A stretch of DNA of 64,000 nt from contig JADKHH010000004.1 in the NCBI GenBank assembly GCA_016721905.1, positions 62,001-126,000 of the forward strand, given 5' to 3'. The DNA is from Candidatus Opimibacter skivensis (GTDB lineage Bacteria > Bacteroidota > Bacteroidia > Chitinophagales > Saprospiraceae). Below are positions 44,740 through 53,900 of this stretch, in pieces. Position numbers and translations under genes: made by a program. The notes below the pieces were generated by a model, which was given only the letters and a program-made list of their open reading frames with translations, had not been told where the DNA came from and made no database searches. Each line of letters begins with the position of its first letter. Position 1 is the first letter of the stretch.

Positions 44740-46587
44740 TTAGGATGTTCCCTCCCGATGTACAAAATACATCGCCATCTCACCCTTTCCTTTCGCCTGG
44801 ATCATGCCGCGTGGTGTAAACACCAATCCCGGTGTATCCTTGATGTGCTGATAGGTTGCCTCCGATATATTCACTTGACCAACTTCACCACTGCTCTCCA
44901 TACGGCTTGCGATATTAACGGTGTCGCCCCAGATGTCGTATTGAAATTTCTTTACACCGACGATACCGGCTACGACCGGACCAGTATGTATCCCAACGCG
45001 CATTTGAAACGAAGGTTGGCCTTGTTCATCTTTTTCCTTTTTGCGGTTGATGATGAAATCCTGCATTTCGAGGGCGGCATACACGGTATCGAGTACACTG
45101 GCCGTATTGTTGATCGGGATTCCTGCTGCAGCCATGTAGGCATCCCCAATGGTCTTGATTTTTTCAATCCCGTATTTCGTCATGATGTGGTCAAAGGCTT
45201 TAAAACAGGTGTTTATTTCTTCAACCAGTTCTGCAGCGGTCAGCGCCTCTGATATAGCCGTAAATCCTTTAAAATCTGAAAAGATGATAGAGGCGACATC
45301 ATGATGCATCGCTGCTGCATATCCCTTTTGTTTGAGTTCCTCTGCGACAGATGCCGGAAGAATATTTAAAAGCAAGCCTTCGGAGATATCTTTTTCCTTT
45401 TGAATCGCTGTTCGTGATTTGTGTACATATCTCAGGCGGGTATAGATACCAATTGCTGCCAGAAAAATAACAATCCCAACATACAGATACCGGTTTCGGG
45501 TGTTTGTAATGCGTTCGGTTTTAAGTGTGGCATCCAGTTTATCTAACTCAAGTTGCTGGATCTGCCGTGCCTTTTTTTCAGACTCGTACTTTTCCATCAT
45601 CTCGGTGACAGCCTTTACTTTTTCTTCACTGAGATATTGATTATTGAGATCGATAAATGCAAGAAGGTAGGTGTAGGCTTGTTTGAAATCATTGAACCGG
45701 GCGTGAAGGGAGGCGCGTTCCTTTTGAACCTTAGCCAGATTCTCTGTGCTTTTCAATTCGGTTGCCACTACATATGTGGTATCAAGCCGGTTGATAGCTG
45801 TTTTATAGTTGCCTCGCTCAGCATCCACGTTGCTGAGGTTGATGAGGAGGTCCATGTATTCATCTGTCATATTTATCTTACGCGCTATCAGGGCGGCCCG
45901 GGATAAGAAATAATACGCGCTGTCAAGATCGCCCGTCATACCTTTCAGGCTACCAAGGTTGCCAAGGCTTGTCAGCAAATTGCTGGTGTCATTGTCTCTA
46001 TCAGCCTCCTCATATATCTGGCGAAACGTCTGGCCTGCCGTAGCCATATCTCCAAGGGAGGCCTGAGCTATGGCAAGATTGTTGAGGATCGTATATCGTA
46101 TTTCGTGATCCTTCCATTCGGGATTCCAGAGCGCCAATGCCACACGGCTGATTGAATCCACACGGTCAAATTCTTCTAAGGAGAGATAGATGTTTGTGAA
46201 GTTGGCCATGATCGACATCAGGATGTTGCTGTCGCATGCAGGTTGGTACTGCTCCATGGCCCAGAATAATTCATTCAGGGCAACATCCGCTTTTCCCAGT
46301 TTATCCTGATACGAAGCGAACATGACCCTGCTGAAAATCTGATTACATATTTTTCCATGAAGGCGATAGACATGAGACATTGAATCCGCTAAGGCTGACC
46401 GGAGCTCAAAATTCATTTCCTGATCCTTACGCAGAGTCTCCATAGTGCTGTCCGCCCATGTGAGATCTGCCCTCGTCCCTGTTTGAGCCAATGACTGCGT
46501 AGACATCCATCCTGCAAGAATGAATGCCAAAATGCTGGTCAGAAGATATCCTGGCTGGGTTTTGCGTTTAAAAAATAATGACGTCAC
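44740..46587 (-). CDS. Membrane adenylate cyclase with periplasmic TPR domain
   Basis: 615 residues. A signal peptide/TM (about 13-35) leads to TPR-like helices (about 90-330), a coiled coil, a TM helix near 372-392 (YLYVGIVIFLAAIGIYTRL) and a class III cyclase domain (about 425-610). Metal-binding Asp lie in IIFSDFKGFT and GDAYMAAAG; the substrate Lys is in EKIKTIGD and the adenine-selecting Asp in YDIWGDTVNIASRM, as in mammalian adenylate cyclase C2. It should make cAMP from a periplasm-sensing TPR. The partner gene 46597-47007 is ten bases upstream. I see no cAMP receptor nearby. Confidence 0.9.
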   Translation of the reverse strand: MTSLFFKRKTQPGYLLTSILAFILAGWMSTQSLAQTGTRADLTWADSTMETLRKDQEMNFELRSALADSMSHVYRLHGKICNQIFSRVMFASYQDKLGKADVALNELFWAMEQYQPACDSNILMSIMANFTNIYLSLEEFDRVDSISRVALALWNPEWKDHEIRYTILNNLAIAQASLGDMATAGQTFRQIYEEADRDNDTSNLLTSLGNLGSLKGMTGDLDSAYYFLSRAALIARKINMTDEYMDLLINLSNVDAERGNYKTAINRLDTTYVVATELKSTENLAKVQKERASLHARFNDFKQAYTYLLAFIDLNNQYLSEEKVKAVTEMMEKYESEKKARQIQQLELDKLDATLKTERITNTRNRYLYVGIVIFLAAIGIYTRLRYVHKSRTAIQKEKDISEGLLLNILPASVAEELKQKGYAAAMHHDVASIIFSDFKGFTAISEALTAAELVEEINTCFKAFDHIMTKYGIEKIKTIGDAYMAAAGIPINNTASVLDTVYAALEMQDFIINRKKEKDEQGQPSFQMRVGIHTGPVVAGIVGVKKFQYDIWGDTVNIASRMESSGEVGQVNISEATYQHIKDTPGLVFTPRGMIQAKGKGEMAMYFVHREGTS

Positions 46588-46596
46588 TTATCTTTT

Positions 46597-47007
46597 TCAA
46601 AATTGCTCATCACCTATCTTCTTCTTGGTAAAGACCCATGAACCGGTCGTGCCATCTTTGAGGTTGATGTCAAAGCTGATGGACCAGTCCTTGACAGAGG
46701 TGTTAAATCCAAAATCAACAGAATAATACGTAGATACTGACAGCACGTTCGGACTATTGCTGTCTGCCACCGTAATGTCATTCGTGGATTTACTGTTGTC
46801 AATGGTAAGTGAAGATCCGGTGTTCGCAGCATCGTTGACCTGAAAGACCATAACATTCGCGTTGGTGTTGAGGTATCCTAGAATAGTAAATGAGACTTCT
46901 GTTTCAGGTTTGTTGGGGTTGGAATATTGACTGGTGGGTGCCGGATTATACGCTGTGTACCGGGGAAGTGAGCCAGCTAATAGCTGGGTAAGGCTGCTGA
47001 GGGCCAT
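46597..47007 (-). CDS. Hypothetical protein ahead of the adenylate cyclase
   Basis: 136 residues, unknown to me. There is no signal peptide; the sequence is rich in Asn, Ser and Thr with alternating short strands (EVSFTILGYLNTNANVMVFQVND, VLSVSTYYSVDFGFN, WSISFDINLKDGTTGSWVF), so an all-beta fold is likely. Its stop codon is ten bases before the cyclase start, so it is the first gene of a two-gene unit, and it may be a ligand or modulator for the cyclase. Composition is like its neighbours. Confidence 0.6.
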   Translation of the reverse strand: MALSSLTQLLAGSLPRYTAYNPAPTSQYSNPNKPETEVSFTILGYLNTNANVMVFQVNDAANTGSSLTIDNSKSTNDITVADSNSPNVLSVSTYYSVDFGFNTSVKDWSISFDINLKDGTTGSWVFTKKKIGDEQF

Positions 47008-47267
47008 GGTAATGTGGTTTAGGTTTGTTTTGACTAAGTATCATCCTAAAGTTAATGTAAGAAATGAAACCCCAGTGTTTTTGAAATAGAAATCCCTCAC
47101 ATCGCACACCGGAAATATAGGTCCGGGATACAATAGCGGGAGCTGCGCTCACCTTTTATCCTTTTACAACAAGCTGATTAAAAGTTTTTTTTCCGGATTG
47201 AGTACAAAAACGAGATGAGTCCTTCTTATTAGTGAAATTGAAATTTATCATCTAAAAAACAAGAATC

Positions 47268-47981
47268 ATGAACCGAGCATTTATCAAATCAATCAGCTTC
47301 TTCGCCTTGCTGGCATTTGCAGGGTTTTTTACCGCTTGCCAGGAGGAAGATAGCATCATGACTACAGAAAATTTTGTTCTTCAATCTACGAAGGGCATCG
47401 AAGATCAGTGTGGAGCCGGCAGAGCAGGATGTTACGAACTGGTATTCCCGATCACGCTTCAGTTTGCCGACAGCACGACTGCTGTTGTCAACAACTATGA
47501 TGAAATGAAATTAGCTATCCGCACCTGGTTTGAAGCCAACGGCAGCGGTAATGGCAATGGAGGTCATCATGGTGGAGGTCATCATGGTAATGGAGGTCCA
47601 TCAGGTTTGGGTCGTCCGGTCATAGTACTTCCTTTCCAGGTGATCACAGAGACAGGTGAAATCGTCACCATCGAAACCATAGAACAACTCAGGGAAATCC
47701 GTGCGCTTTGCAATCCGGGTGGTCCGGGTGGACCAGGTGGCGAACCTTGCTTCACGCTTAATTTCCCACTGACGATTTCATTTCCTGATGGAACACAAGT
47801 AGTGGTCAATACCAAAGAAGAAATCAAAGCGGCAGCACGCGCCTGGAACATGAGTAATCCTGGCCTGCATACTCGTCCTGTCTTTGTATTCCCGATTACT
47901 GTTACCCTTCGGGATGGTACTATTCTCGTGGTCAACAGCAGTGAAGAACTCGTCGCCCTGAAAGCAGAGTGCAGGGGGTAG
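47268..47981 (+). CDS. Duplicated-domain lipoprotein with Gly/His linker
   Basis: 237 residues. A lipoprotein signal peptide ends at FFTACQEED. There are two related domains: CYELVFPITLQFADSTTAVVNNYDEM (about 55-80) and CFTLNFPLTISFPDGTQVVVNTKEEI (about 160-185), each followed by an LPFQVIT or FPFVFPITVT strand pair with TVEELREI/SSEELVAL helix. They are joined by a linker rich in Gly, His and Asn (GNGGHHGGGHHGNGG), which could bind Ni, Cu or Zn, and a second GPGGPGG linker. I do not know the function. It is anchored in a membrane and may bind metal. A 75-base dispersed repeat follows within four bases of the stop. Confidence 0.7.
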   Translation: MNRAFIKSISFFALLAFAGFFTACQEEDSIMTTENFVLQSTKGIEDQCGAGRAGCYELVFPITLQFADSTTAVVNNYDEMKLAIRTWFEANGSGNGNGGHHGGGHHGNGGPSGLGRPVIVLPFQVITETGEIVTIETIEQLREIRALCNPGGPGGPGGEPCFTLNFPLTISFPDGTQVVVNTKEEIKAAARAWNMSNPGLHTRPVFVFPITVTLRDGTILVVNSSEELVALKAECRG

Positions 47982-47984
47982 ATA

Positions 47985-48059
47985 CCGTTTGCCCCTAAAT
48001 TCCCTAATGCTTCGACCTTCTAACGCTCAACCATGTGCAACAGCTCAGCAACCGGGGAC
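47985..48059. repeat. 75-base dispersed repeat, copy 1
   Basis: The reverse complement of this stretch matches 58393-58469 at about nine of ten positions, including GGTTGCTGAGCTGT and ATGGTTGAGCGTTAGAA. It starts four bases after a gene end and lies only 29 bases from palindrome copy 2. It has no open reading frame. Confidence 0.8.
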
Positions 48060-48088
48060 TTCATCGATTTTTTTAACGACAGTAAAAG

Positions 48089-48158
48089 AGACCCTCGGTG
48101 AAAAGAGATGTACGGACAGGACGCGTCCTGTCCGTACATCTCTTTTCACCGAGGGTCT
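48089..48158. repeat. 70-base perfect palindrome, copy 2 of the core-and-arms family
   Basis: Thirty-five bases per arm pair without a loop. The core (48110-48137) is GTACGGACAGGACG and its complement; the arms contain CCCTCGGTG and AGAGAT and differ entirely from copy 1. It lies between the convergent gene ends 47981 and 48170, and forms a terminator-like stem for both. Confidence 0.92.
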
Positions 48159-48169
48159 TTTGTCGTTTG

Positions 48170-48616
48170 TCAGAATGCATTTAAGATCGCCACGATATCA
48201 TCGCCATACTTGGCGATCTTTTGATCGCCTAATCCTTTGATCTTGCTCAAAGCCAGGAGATCCTGTGGTTTTTCCTTTGCCACTGTCATCAGGGTGGCGT
48301 TGTGACAGACCATAAACTCAGGCAGGTTGATTTCGCTGGCTCTGTCTTTACGCCACAGGCGCAGGGCCGCATAAATACTCTTTTCTGTTTCGTTGAGATC
48401 CTCTTCTGTGATAGCAGGTTGTTTTTCTGTTTCCTTTTTATGGGTTCCGTTGAGATCCTCATAAAAGACGAGAATGGACCAGAAGTCCGGATTGCCCGGT
48501 ACAAACTGTGTGGAGGTTTTCTTTACGGACACAGAATCCATAAAGGAGTTGATGGCTTGCTGATCCGCAAAGGCGCTTTCCGTCGAAAGCCTCGTGTTGA
48601 AAAGTTTAAGGTTCAT
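48170..48616 (-). CDS. HRDC domain protein
   Basis: 148 residues from the ATG at 48616 (MNLKLFNTRLSTESA); the open frame runs up to 48787 but uses a TTG and lacks family likeness. The C-terminal part (RASEINLPEFMVCHNATLMTVAKEKPQDLLALSKIKGLGDQKIAKYGDDIVAIL) is an HRDC nucleic-acid-binding domain as in RecQ and RNase D. The N-terminal part includes NPDFWSILVFYEDLNG. The gene has no helicase or nuclease part, so it may be a stand-alone accessory protein. The stop is 12 bases from the palindrome. Confidence 0.85.
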   Translation of the reverse strand: MNLKLFNTRLSTESAFADQQAINSFMDSVSVKKTSTQFVPGNPDFWSILVFYEDLNGTHKKETEKQPAITEEDLNETEKSIYAALRLWRKDRASEINLPEFMVCHNATLMTVAKEKPQDLLALSKIKGLGDQKIAKYGDDIVAILNAF

Positions 48617-48824
48617 AGTTTTGAACTGTTGAAGGTGAAGGAATAAAATACGACACGGGATGTCCTTTTTGAGCATCCTCACCTTGTAGTGTCTTGAGGG
48701 GGGTGAAATGTGACCGGTGGAGAGGAAAAATTTTCCTAAATATTGATTTTCATTGGCTTCAAATGAACTTGCAGCCAGGCAAAGCAACCTAGAAGTAATC
48801 TATATCCAAAATTGTGCTTGTAAA

Positions 48825-49160
48825 CTATTTCTGAATTGCTTCAAATGTGGCAATCATACCGGGGAGATAGGTTTCTTTAATATGCCAGACGATCTCAAGG
48901 TCGATACCAAAGTAATGATGTATAATGCGATTGCGAAAGCCCCGAATCCTGTACCAATCTACTTCACTGTGTTGTTCTCTGAATTCATCGGGCAATCGAT
49001 TGGCGGCTTCGCCAATGATTTGAAAATTGCGGATTACGGCATCGATCGTTTTTTCATCTTTTGTAAAAGAATCAAAATCCATCCCTGCAGTATAGTCTAA
49101 TATTTTTCGTCCGCTTTCCAATATATCGCTCACTAGCAATAGCGGTTCGCGCCTAGACAT
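48825..49160 (-). CDS. HepT-like toxin/nuclease (type VII toxin-antitoxin)
   Basis: 111 residues, the HEPN/DUF86 fold. IDAVIRNFQIIGEAANRLP and the RNxxxH-type catalytic motif (GFRNRIIHHYFGID) are visible. HepT acts as an RNase that is held by AMPylation at a nearby Tyr by MntA. Its start overlaps the end of mntA by eight bases (49153-49160), which couples the pair. The candidate modified tyrosine is in HHYFG. Confidence 0.88.
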   Translation of the reverse strand: MSRREPLLLVSDILESGRKILDYTAGMDFDSFTKDEKTIDAVIRNFQIIGEAANRLPDEFREQHSEVDWYRIRGFRNRIIHHYFGIDLEIVWHIKETYLPGMIATFEAIQK

Positions 49161-49446
49161 AGATGATCTCTTTGCTTATCTGATCATAGTATTTTGGCTT
49201 TATACCCTTCAATGACACAAGGTCCACCTTGCGGTCAATATTCTTTTCCAGAAATTCTGCCAGATCAATAAATTCTATGCCCACAGGTCTTGAAAAATCT
49301 ACAATAATATCGATATCGCTATTCGCTGGGGAAAAATCATCCCGGACCACAGATCCAAACAACCCAATCGAGCGAACATAATACCGGGAGATCAACTCTG
49401 GTTTTAGTGTTCTAAGTTTTTGGATTATTATCTCAAAGGATGTCAT
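49153..49446 (-). CDS. MntA-like nucleotidyltransferase antitoxin
   Basis: 97 residues. The minimal nucleotidyltransferase motif GLFGSVVRDDFSPANSDIDIIVDFS contains the GSx10DxD pattern (aspartates in SDIDIIV). The protein transfers AMP to its HepT partner, which is encoded directly downstream. The pair forms a type VII toxin-antitoxin system. N-terminus MTSFEIIIQKLRTLKPEL is standard. Confidence 0.9.
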   Translation of the reverse strand: MTSFEIIIQKLRTLKPELISRYYVRSIGLFGSVVRDDFSPANSDIDIIVDFSRPVGIEFIDLAEFLEKNIDRKVDLVSLKGIKPKYYDQISKEIIYV

Positions 49447-49544
49447 GAATCAAAGATACATAATGATGATCTATTCGATTAGCTCGTATCGGGTCTTTAG
49501 GGTTCAGCAGACTATTACCCTTTTGGTCTTGAATGAAGCCTAAT

Positions 49545-49697
49545 TCAATCCTTCTTACAAATAATCAACGCCGCAATCACCCCCGGTACCCATCCCGCAA
49601 TCGTCAGCAGGACAACCAAAAGGATCGATCCGCACCCTTTGTCTAATACGGCCAGTGGGGGGAATAGGATACACAAGATGACTCTGCCTAGACTCAT
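49545..49697 (-). CDS. Pmp3/YqaE family small membrane protein
   Basis: 50 residues from the ATG at 49697. Two TM helices (VILCILFPPLAVLDKG; ILLVVLLTIAGWVPGVIAALIIC) and the PPLAVLDKGC stretch are the family signature. Relatives influence membrane potential and stress tolerance. Longer open frames run to 49778 but without family similarity. Confidence 0.85.
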   Translation of the reverse strand: MSLGRVILCILFPPLAVLDKGCGSILLVVLLTIAGWVPGVIAALIICKKD

Positions 49698-50028
49698 AGT
49701 TTTATATGTGTTTTGTTTCTCTGGTAATGTATAGCCTCTTCGTTGAATTCTCTGTCCTGCCCATTTTGTAGCATGCACAAGCCCATACTCTTCCAGAAAG
49801 TTCTAGAAAAACAAATTAAACCATATTTAAGGAAAATGAGTTCCCTGGACGCGGGAGAACATAGAGAGTGATATGACGCTACTCAATTGCTTAGTCAAGG
49901 GTTCCTGATTTTACTCCTGCTGCTGCTTTTTGATTACTTATCTTTGAGACATAGAGCCTGCAGCATAATAAGGGCTCTTCTTTTGATGTTAACCTATTTA
50001 GCAAAATCACTGATTAATTTACAAAAAC

Positions 50029-50463
50029 ATGAAAGGTTTCCTATTTGCATTCATTCTGGTGAGCTGTGTAACCAGCGTTTTTTCGCAGGGCAACGAAATA
50101 GGTTCGACGCCGGGCACACCAGACGCCGTGCTCAAGGGTTTTATCAAAAATTATGGCGATGCAAAAGCCACCTGGCGTGAAACAGACGGCAACTACGAAG
50201 CATCTTTTAAATTAATTGGGATGCCGTCCACGGTATGGTATGATTCCACCGGCCTCAGGTTGAAGTATGTGGTTGACATAAAGGAAGATCAATTGCCTGC
50301 CATTGCACGTTCCTATATTGATAGGAATTATCCGAAGGCTAAAATCGTCCGGGCTCAGAAGTGGACAGATGACAAAAAAGCCAATACGTTTCAGGCAGAC
50401 CTGAAATTAACGGCTGAAACTAAAAGCCTGATGTTCACATCAAGGGGTGATTTAATAAAATAG
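50029..50463 (+). CDS. Exported PepSY-like protein
   Basis: 144 residues. Signal peptide MKGFLFAFILVSCVTSVFSQ. The mature part contains VLKGFIKNYGDAKATWRETDGNYEASFKLIGMPSTVWYDSTGLRLK and VVDIKEDQLPAIARSYIDRNYPKAKIVRAQKWTDDKKANTFQADL, the PepSY-like (DUF2874) pattern found repeatedly in this phylum. It probably binds to something in the periplasm or modulates a protease; the role is not shown here. It lies downstream of a possible promoter TATCTTTG at 49939. Confidence 0.8.
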   Translation: MKGFLFAFILVSCVTSVFSQGNEIGSTPGTPDAVLKGFIKNYGDAKATWRETDGNYEASFKLIGMPSTVWYDSTGLRLKYVVDIKEDQLPAIARSYIDRNYPKAKIVRAQKWTDDKKANTFQADLKLTAETKSLMFTSRGDLIK

Positions 50464-50941
50464 CTTGGGAAGGAATAAATGATCCACTCATAAAATTTAC
50501 GTTGATCCGTACAAGACCGTAATACCATATCAATAAGCTCTGCAAAATAATTTTTTTACCTGCGAATTAAGGTATTCGGTAATCAAACGGATATCGCGTA
50601 ATGGTTGATTCATCAGACAACGACGTTCTTAAGTCTTGCTATACCTCCCTTTCACGTGCATTGATGACATCCCGATCTGCAGGCAGATAGGTGGCGGCCT
50701 GGTGTTTTGTAAAATGTTTGTGTTTCTTCGTTGGATTGGATTGAAGTGAAAAATGAAATATAAACCCGGGATATGTCCCTGAGGTTATAGTTTGCTGAGC
50801 GCAATATGTGAGCCCCCACATACCAAAAAATATCTCGGGTATTCGATGAATTAGAAGGATACTGCTATTCTACTGGCATTGGTTCTGTTTTATGCCGAAT
50901 CTTTCCATCTTTATGGTCATGGTGCTAAAAGCTCAGCGAAG
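50464..50941. other. Non-coding region before the sensor kinase
   Basis: A 478-base gap. Apart from short AT-rich stretches (near 50540 and 50750) I see no gene, clear terminator or repeat. Some promoter elements for the kinase must lie here, but no TTG/TAnnTTTG pair with 19-base spacing is clear. Confidence 0.5.
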
Positions 50942-53900
50942 ATGAAATACCTTCCAGGGTGTCCTGAATGGAAAGGCAGGTGCATACGCACCGGGTGGTT
51001 GATCCTGCTTTCCCTATTATTTTCTTCTGAGGCTACAGGTCAGGCTACCGGGTTATCCGTTTCCTTCTACACTTCGGAAGATGGTTTGCCCCATAAACAT
51101 GTATATGATATTACTCAGGATGATTATGGGTTCATGTGGATCGCCACAAGGAACGGATTGGTGCGTTTTGATGGATATCGTTTCGAAGATTTTACCTATG
51201 CCATTACCGGGGACAATCAATTGAAGGGCCGAATGATTTATTCCCTCGAAAAAGACAGGTTTGGCAAAATCTGGATTGGGTATGAAGAAGGTGTCGCCGT
51301 GCTGGATCCTTTCACAGGAAAGGCTACAAAGCAACCCCTGACAGGATACAATGGTGTTGATCCAAGAGTCCTTTGGATTTCCATAGATCAACGTGGACGA
51401 AAACTCATCTCTCTGGTCGACGATGTCTTGTTATGTTATGATGAGGATTTTCGCCTTGTGTTTTCTTACGAACTCTCTATAAAAAATGGAAAGGCAAATC
51501 CCGGATTAGGGGTTGTACTTGAGGATACTGATGGTACCTATTGGCTTCCCTCCTATGATTATGGCTTGGACCATATTTCAGCAGCCGGAGCATTTATTGA
51601 GCATTACACATTTCCTGAACCTGTAGCATCGGCGACTACCTTTAAAACACTGACCACCAATACAGGAATGGTTTACACGTTTCCACTCGGCCGGCGAACG
51701 GAAGTTGGGGAGACAAATGCACCGGAAATCTATCCCGATGATAAAAACCACGTATTTATGTACAGGTCTTATGCCCGGCCATGCCGCATACCGGACCGCA
51801 AAGGAAATGAATGGATCATCGATCGTGACAGCATTACGCTGAAAGGACCTCTCCTGAAAAAGCCCCTTACGTTCAGTTTGCCTTACATGGAAGAATTTGG
51901 ACAAGATCATCCCATGCTCAACGCTTTCGTCGGCTCGGATAATACCCTTTGGACGGCCAGCAGGAAAGGAATTTTCAAAATCAATTATAAACCAAACCCT
52001 TTCCGAAACTATTTGAACCGGGACGGATTAGGCATCACGGAAAATGGGCTAAGTATGCGAGGCATGATCGAAGATGCGGAGGGCAAAATATGGGTCAGTT
52101 TATATCCGCATACCGACAGAGAATCCATTAAGCGCCGTAACCTCTTCCGCATCGATCCGGTATCTCACCAGGTAGAGACGATCTATCTGCACTCGCGTGA
52201 CACCAGCCAATTCAGAATCCATACACTTCCCTTGTATAAAATCATCCGGCAAGGGTCAAGATTCTGGGCCACTACAGGGTATACGTTCATTTATCAGTTT
52301 GATCCGAAAGTGCTGGAAATTGATGCATATAAAATACCCGATACCCTTTTAGGCGCAGTGACCGGTATTTTATCGATCAGTGATTCATCGTTGATCTTCA
52401 GTACCGGAATCGGATCCGGTATTTTTAGAGTTACTGCTGAGGGAAAAGGTATTTTCAAAGGACTGTATGATGATTCGTCGGGACAAATAATGGAAGGCAT
52501 TAATAATTTCTTTGAAGCAGGCAATAAGCTGATCTGGGCCGCTTCCAATAATGGATTGTTCCTTCTGAACGCGGAAGGCAGGATACTGAGATCTTATGCC
52601 CTGGGTGATCAATCCAATGTCAAATTACCTGCACTCGATATTAACTGGGTTTATCCGCAACCCGAACAAAAAATCTGGCTGGGTTCAAGACACGGCCTGA
52701 TCATGCTGGATACCATCAGAGGAATGACAAGGCTTTTTACTACAGATGACGGGCTACCGAATAATAATGTCATGAGTATTTTGCCCGATGAATCCGGCTC
52801 CCTATGGCTCAGTACTGACCGAGGGTTGAGTCGGTTTCATCCGGAACACAAGAGTTTTGTCAATTATGACGTCCATGATGGATTGCCCCACAATGAATTT
52901 AACCGCATGGCCGCGCTGAAATCATCCAATGGTCGTTTATATTTTGGGAGCCTTAATGGGGTCACTGCCTTTTATCCCGGCGAAGTGGATGCGAGCCTCG
53001 ATCAGTTAATGCCTTTATTAACGCATTACAGTTATTATCAGGGTCGAATTGATACAGTAGTGAATTTCGACCTTCAACCTGACACTTCGCAAACTCTCGA
53101 ATTTACTTATCTCGACCGGCTCTTCCGATTCAACTTCATGCTGCCCTCCTACAGGCAACCGGAAAAAAACCGCTTTCTCTATATGCTCGAAGGTTGGGAT
53201 AAGGAATGGCAATCCACCAATGCCACGCACACCATTAGTTACAACTATCTGCAACCCGGTGAATATACCCTAAGGGTCAAAGGGGCTGCCGCAGGTTATT
53301 CCTGGGGCCTGTCGGAGTACCGTCTATCGATTGTTATCCGGCAAGCGTGGTACAAAACATGGTGGAGCATCAGCCTGGGCATATTAGCCATCGGTTCGTT
53401 TTTCTACGCACTGTACCGCTACAGGTTGAATGCCCTGGTGCGTGTACAAAACATAAGAAATAAAATCAGTGCTGATCTGCATGATGAATTGGGCAGTGTG
53501 CTCACCCAGATTGCCTTGCAAAGCGATATGGTCAGTCGTGATATCTACAGCGAAAGTGAAAAACAAAAGGAGCTTGAAAATATCCGGGATACAAGTCGTG
53601 AAGCCATTCATGCCATGAGTGATATTGTATGGAGTGTCAGCGCAGGGCATGATAAGACCTCGAGCCTCCTGGATCGCATGAGAGATCACGCGGATCTCAT
53701 GCTTCAACCCCTCCATATCACACCTTCGTTTTCCGTGACAGGGTTTCATGAAAATAAAATCATGGACAATACGCTGCGACAGGAGTTGTTCTTGATTTTC
53801 AAGGAAGCCATTCATAATATCGTTAAGCATAGTCATCCCAATTATATCGACATTCTTCTTCTCAATGGCCCCGGCGGATTTGAAATGCGGATCCGCAATG

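Noticed and set aside
50464..50941. A riboswitch or small RNA before the kinase
   Set aside because: I could not find conserved pairing or a known aptamer pattern.
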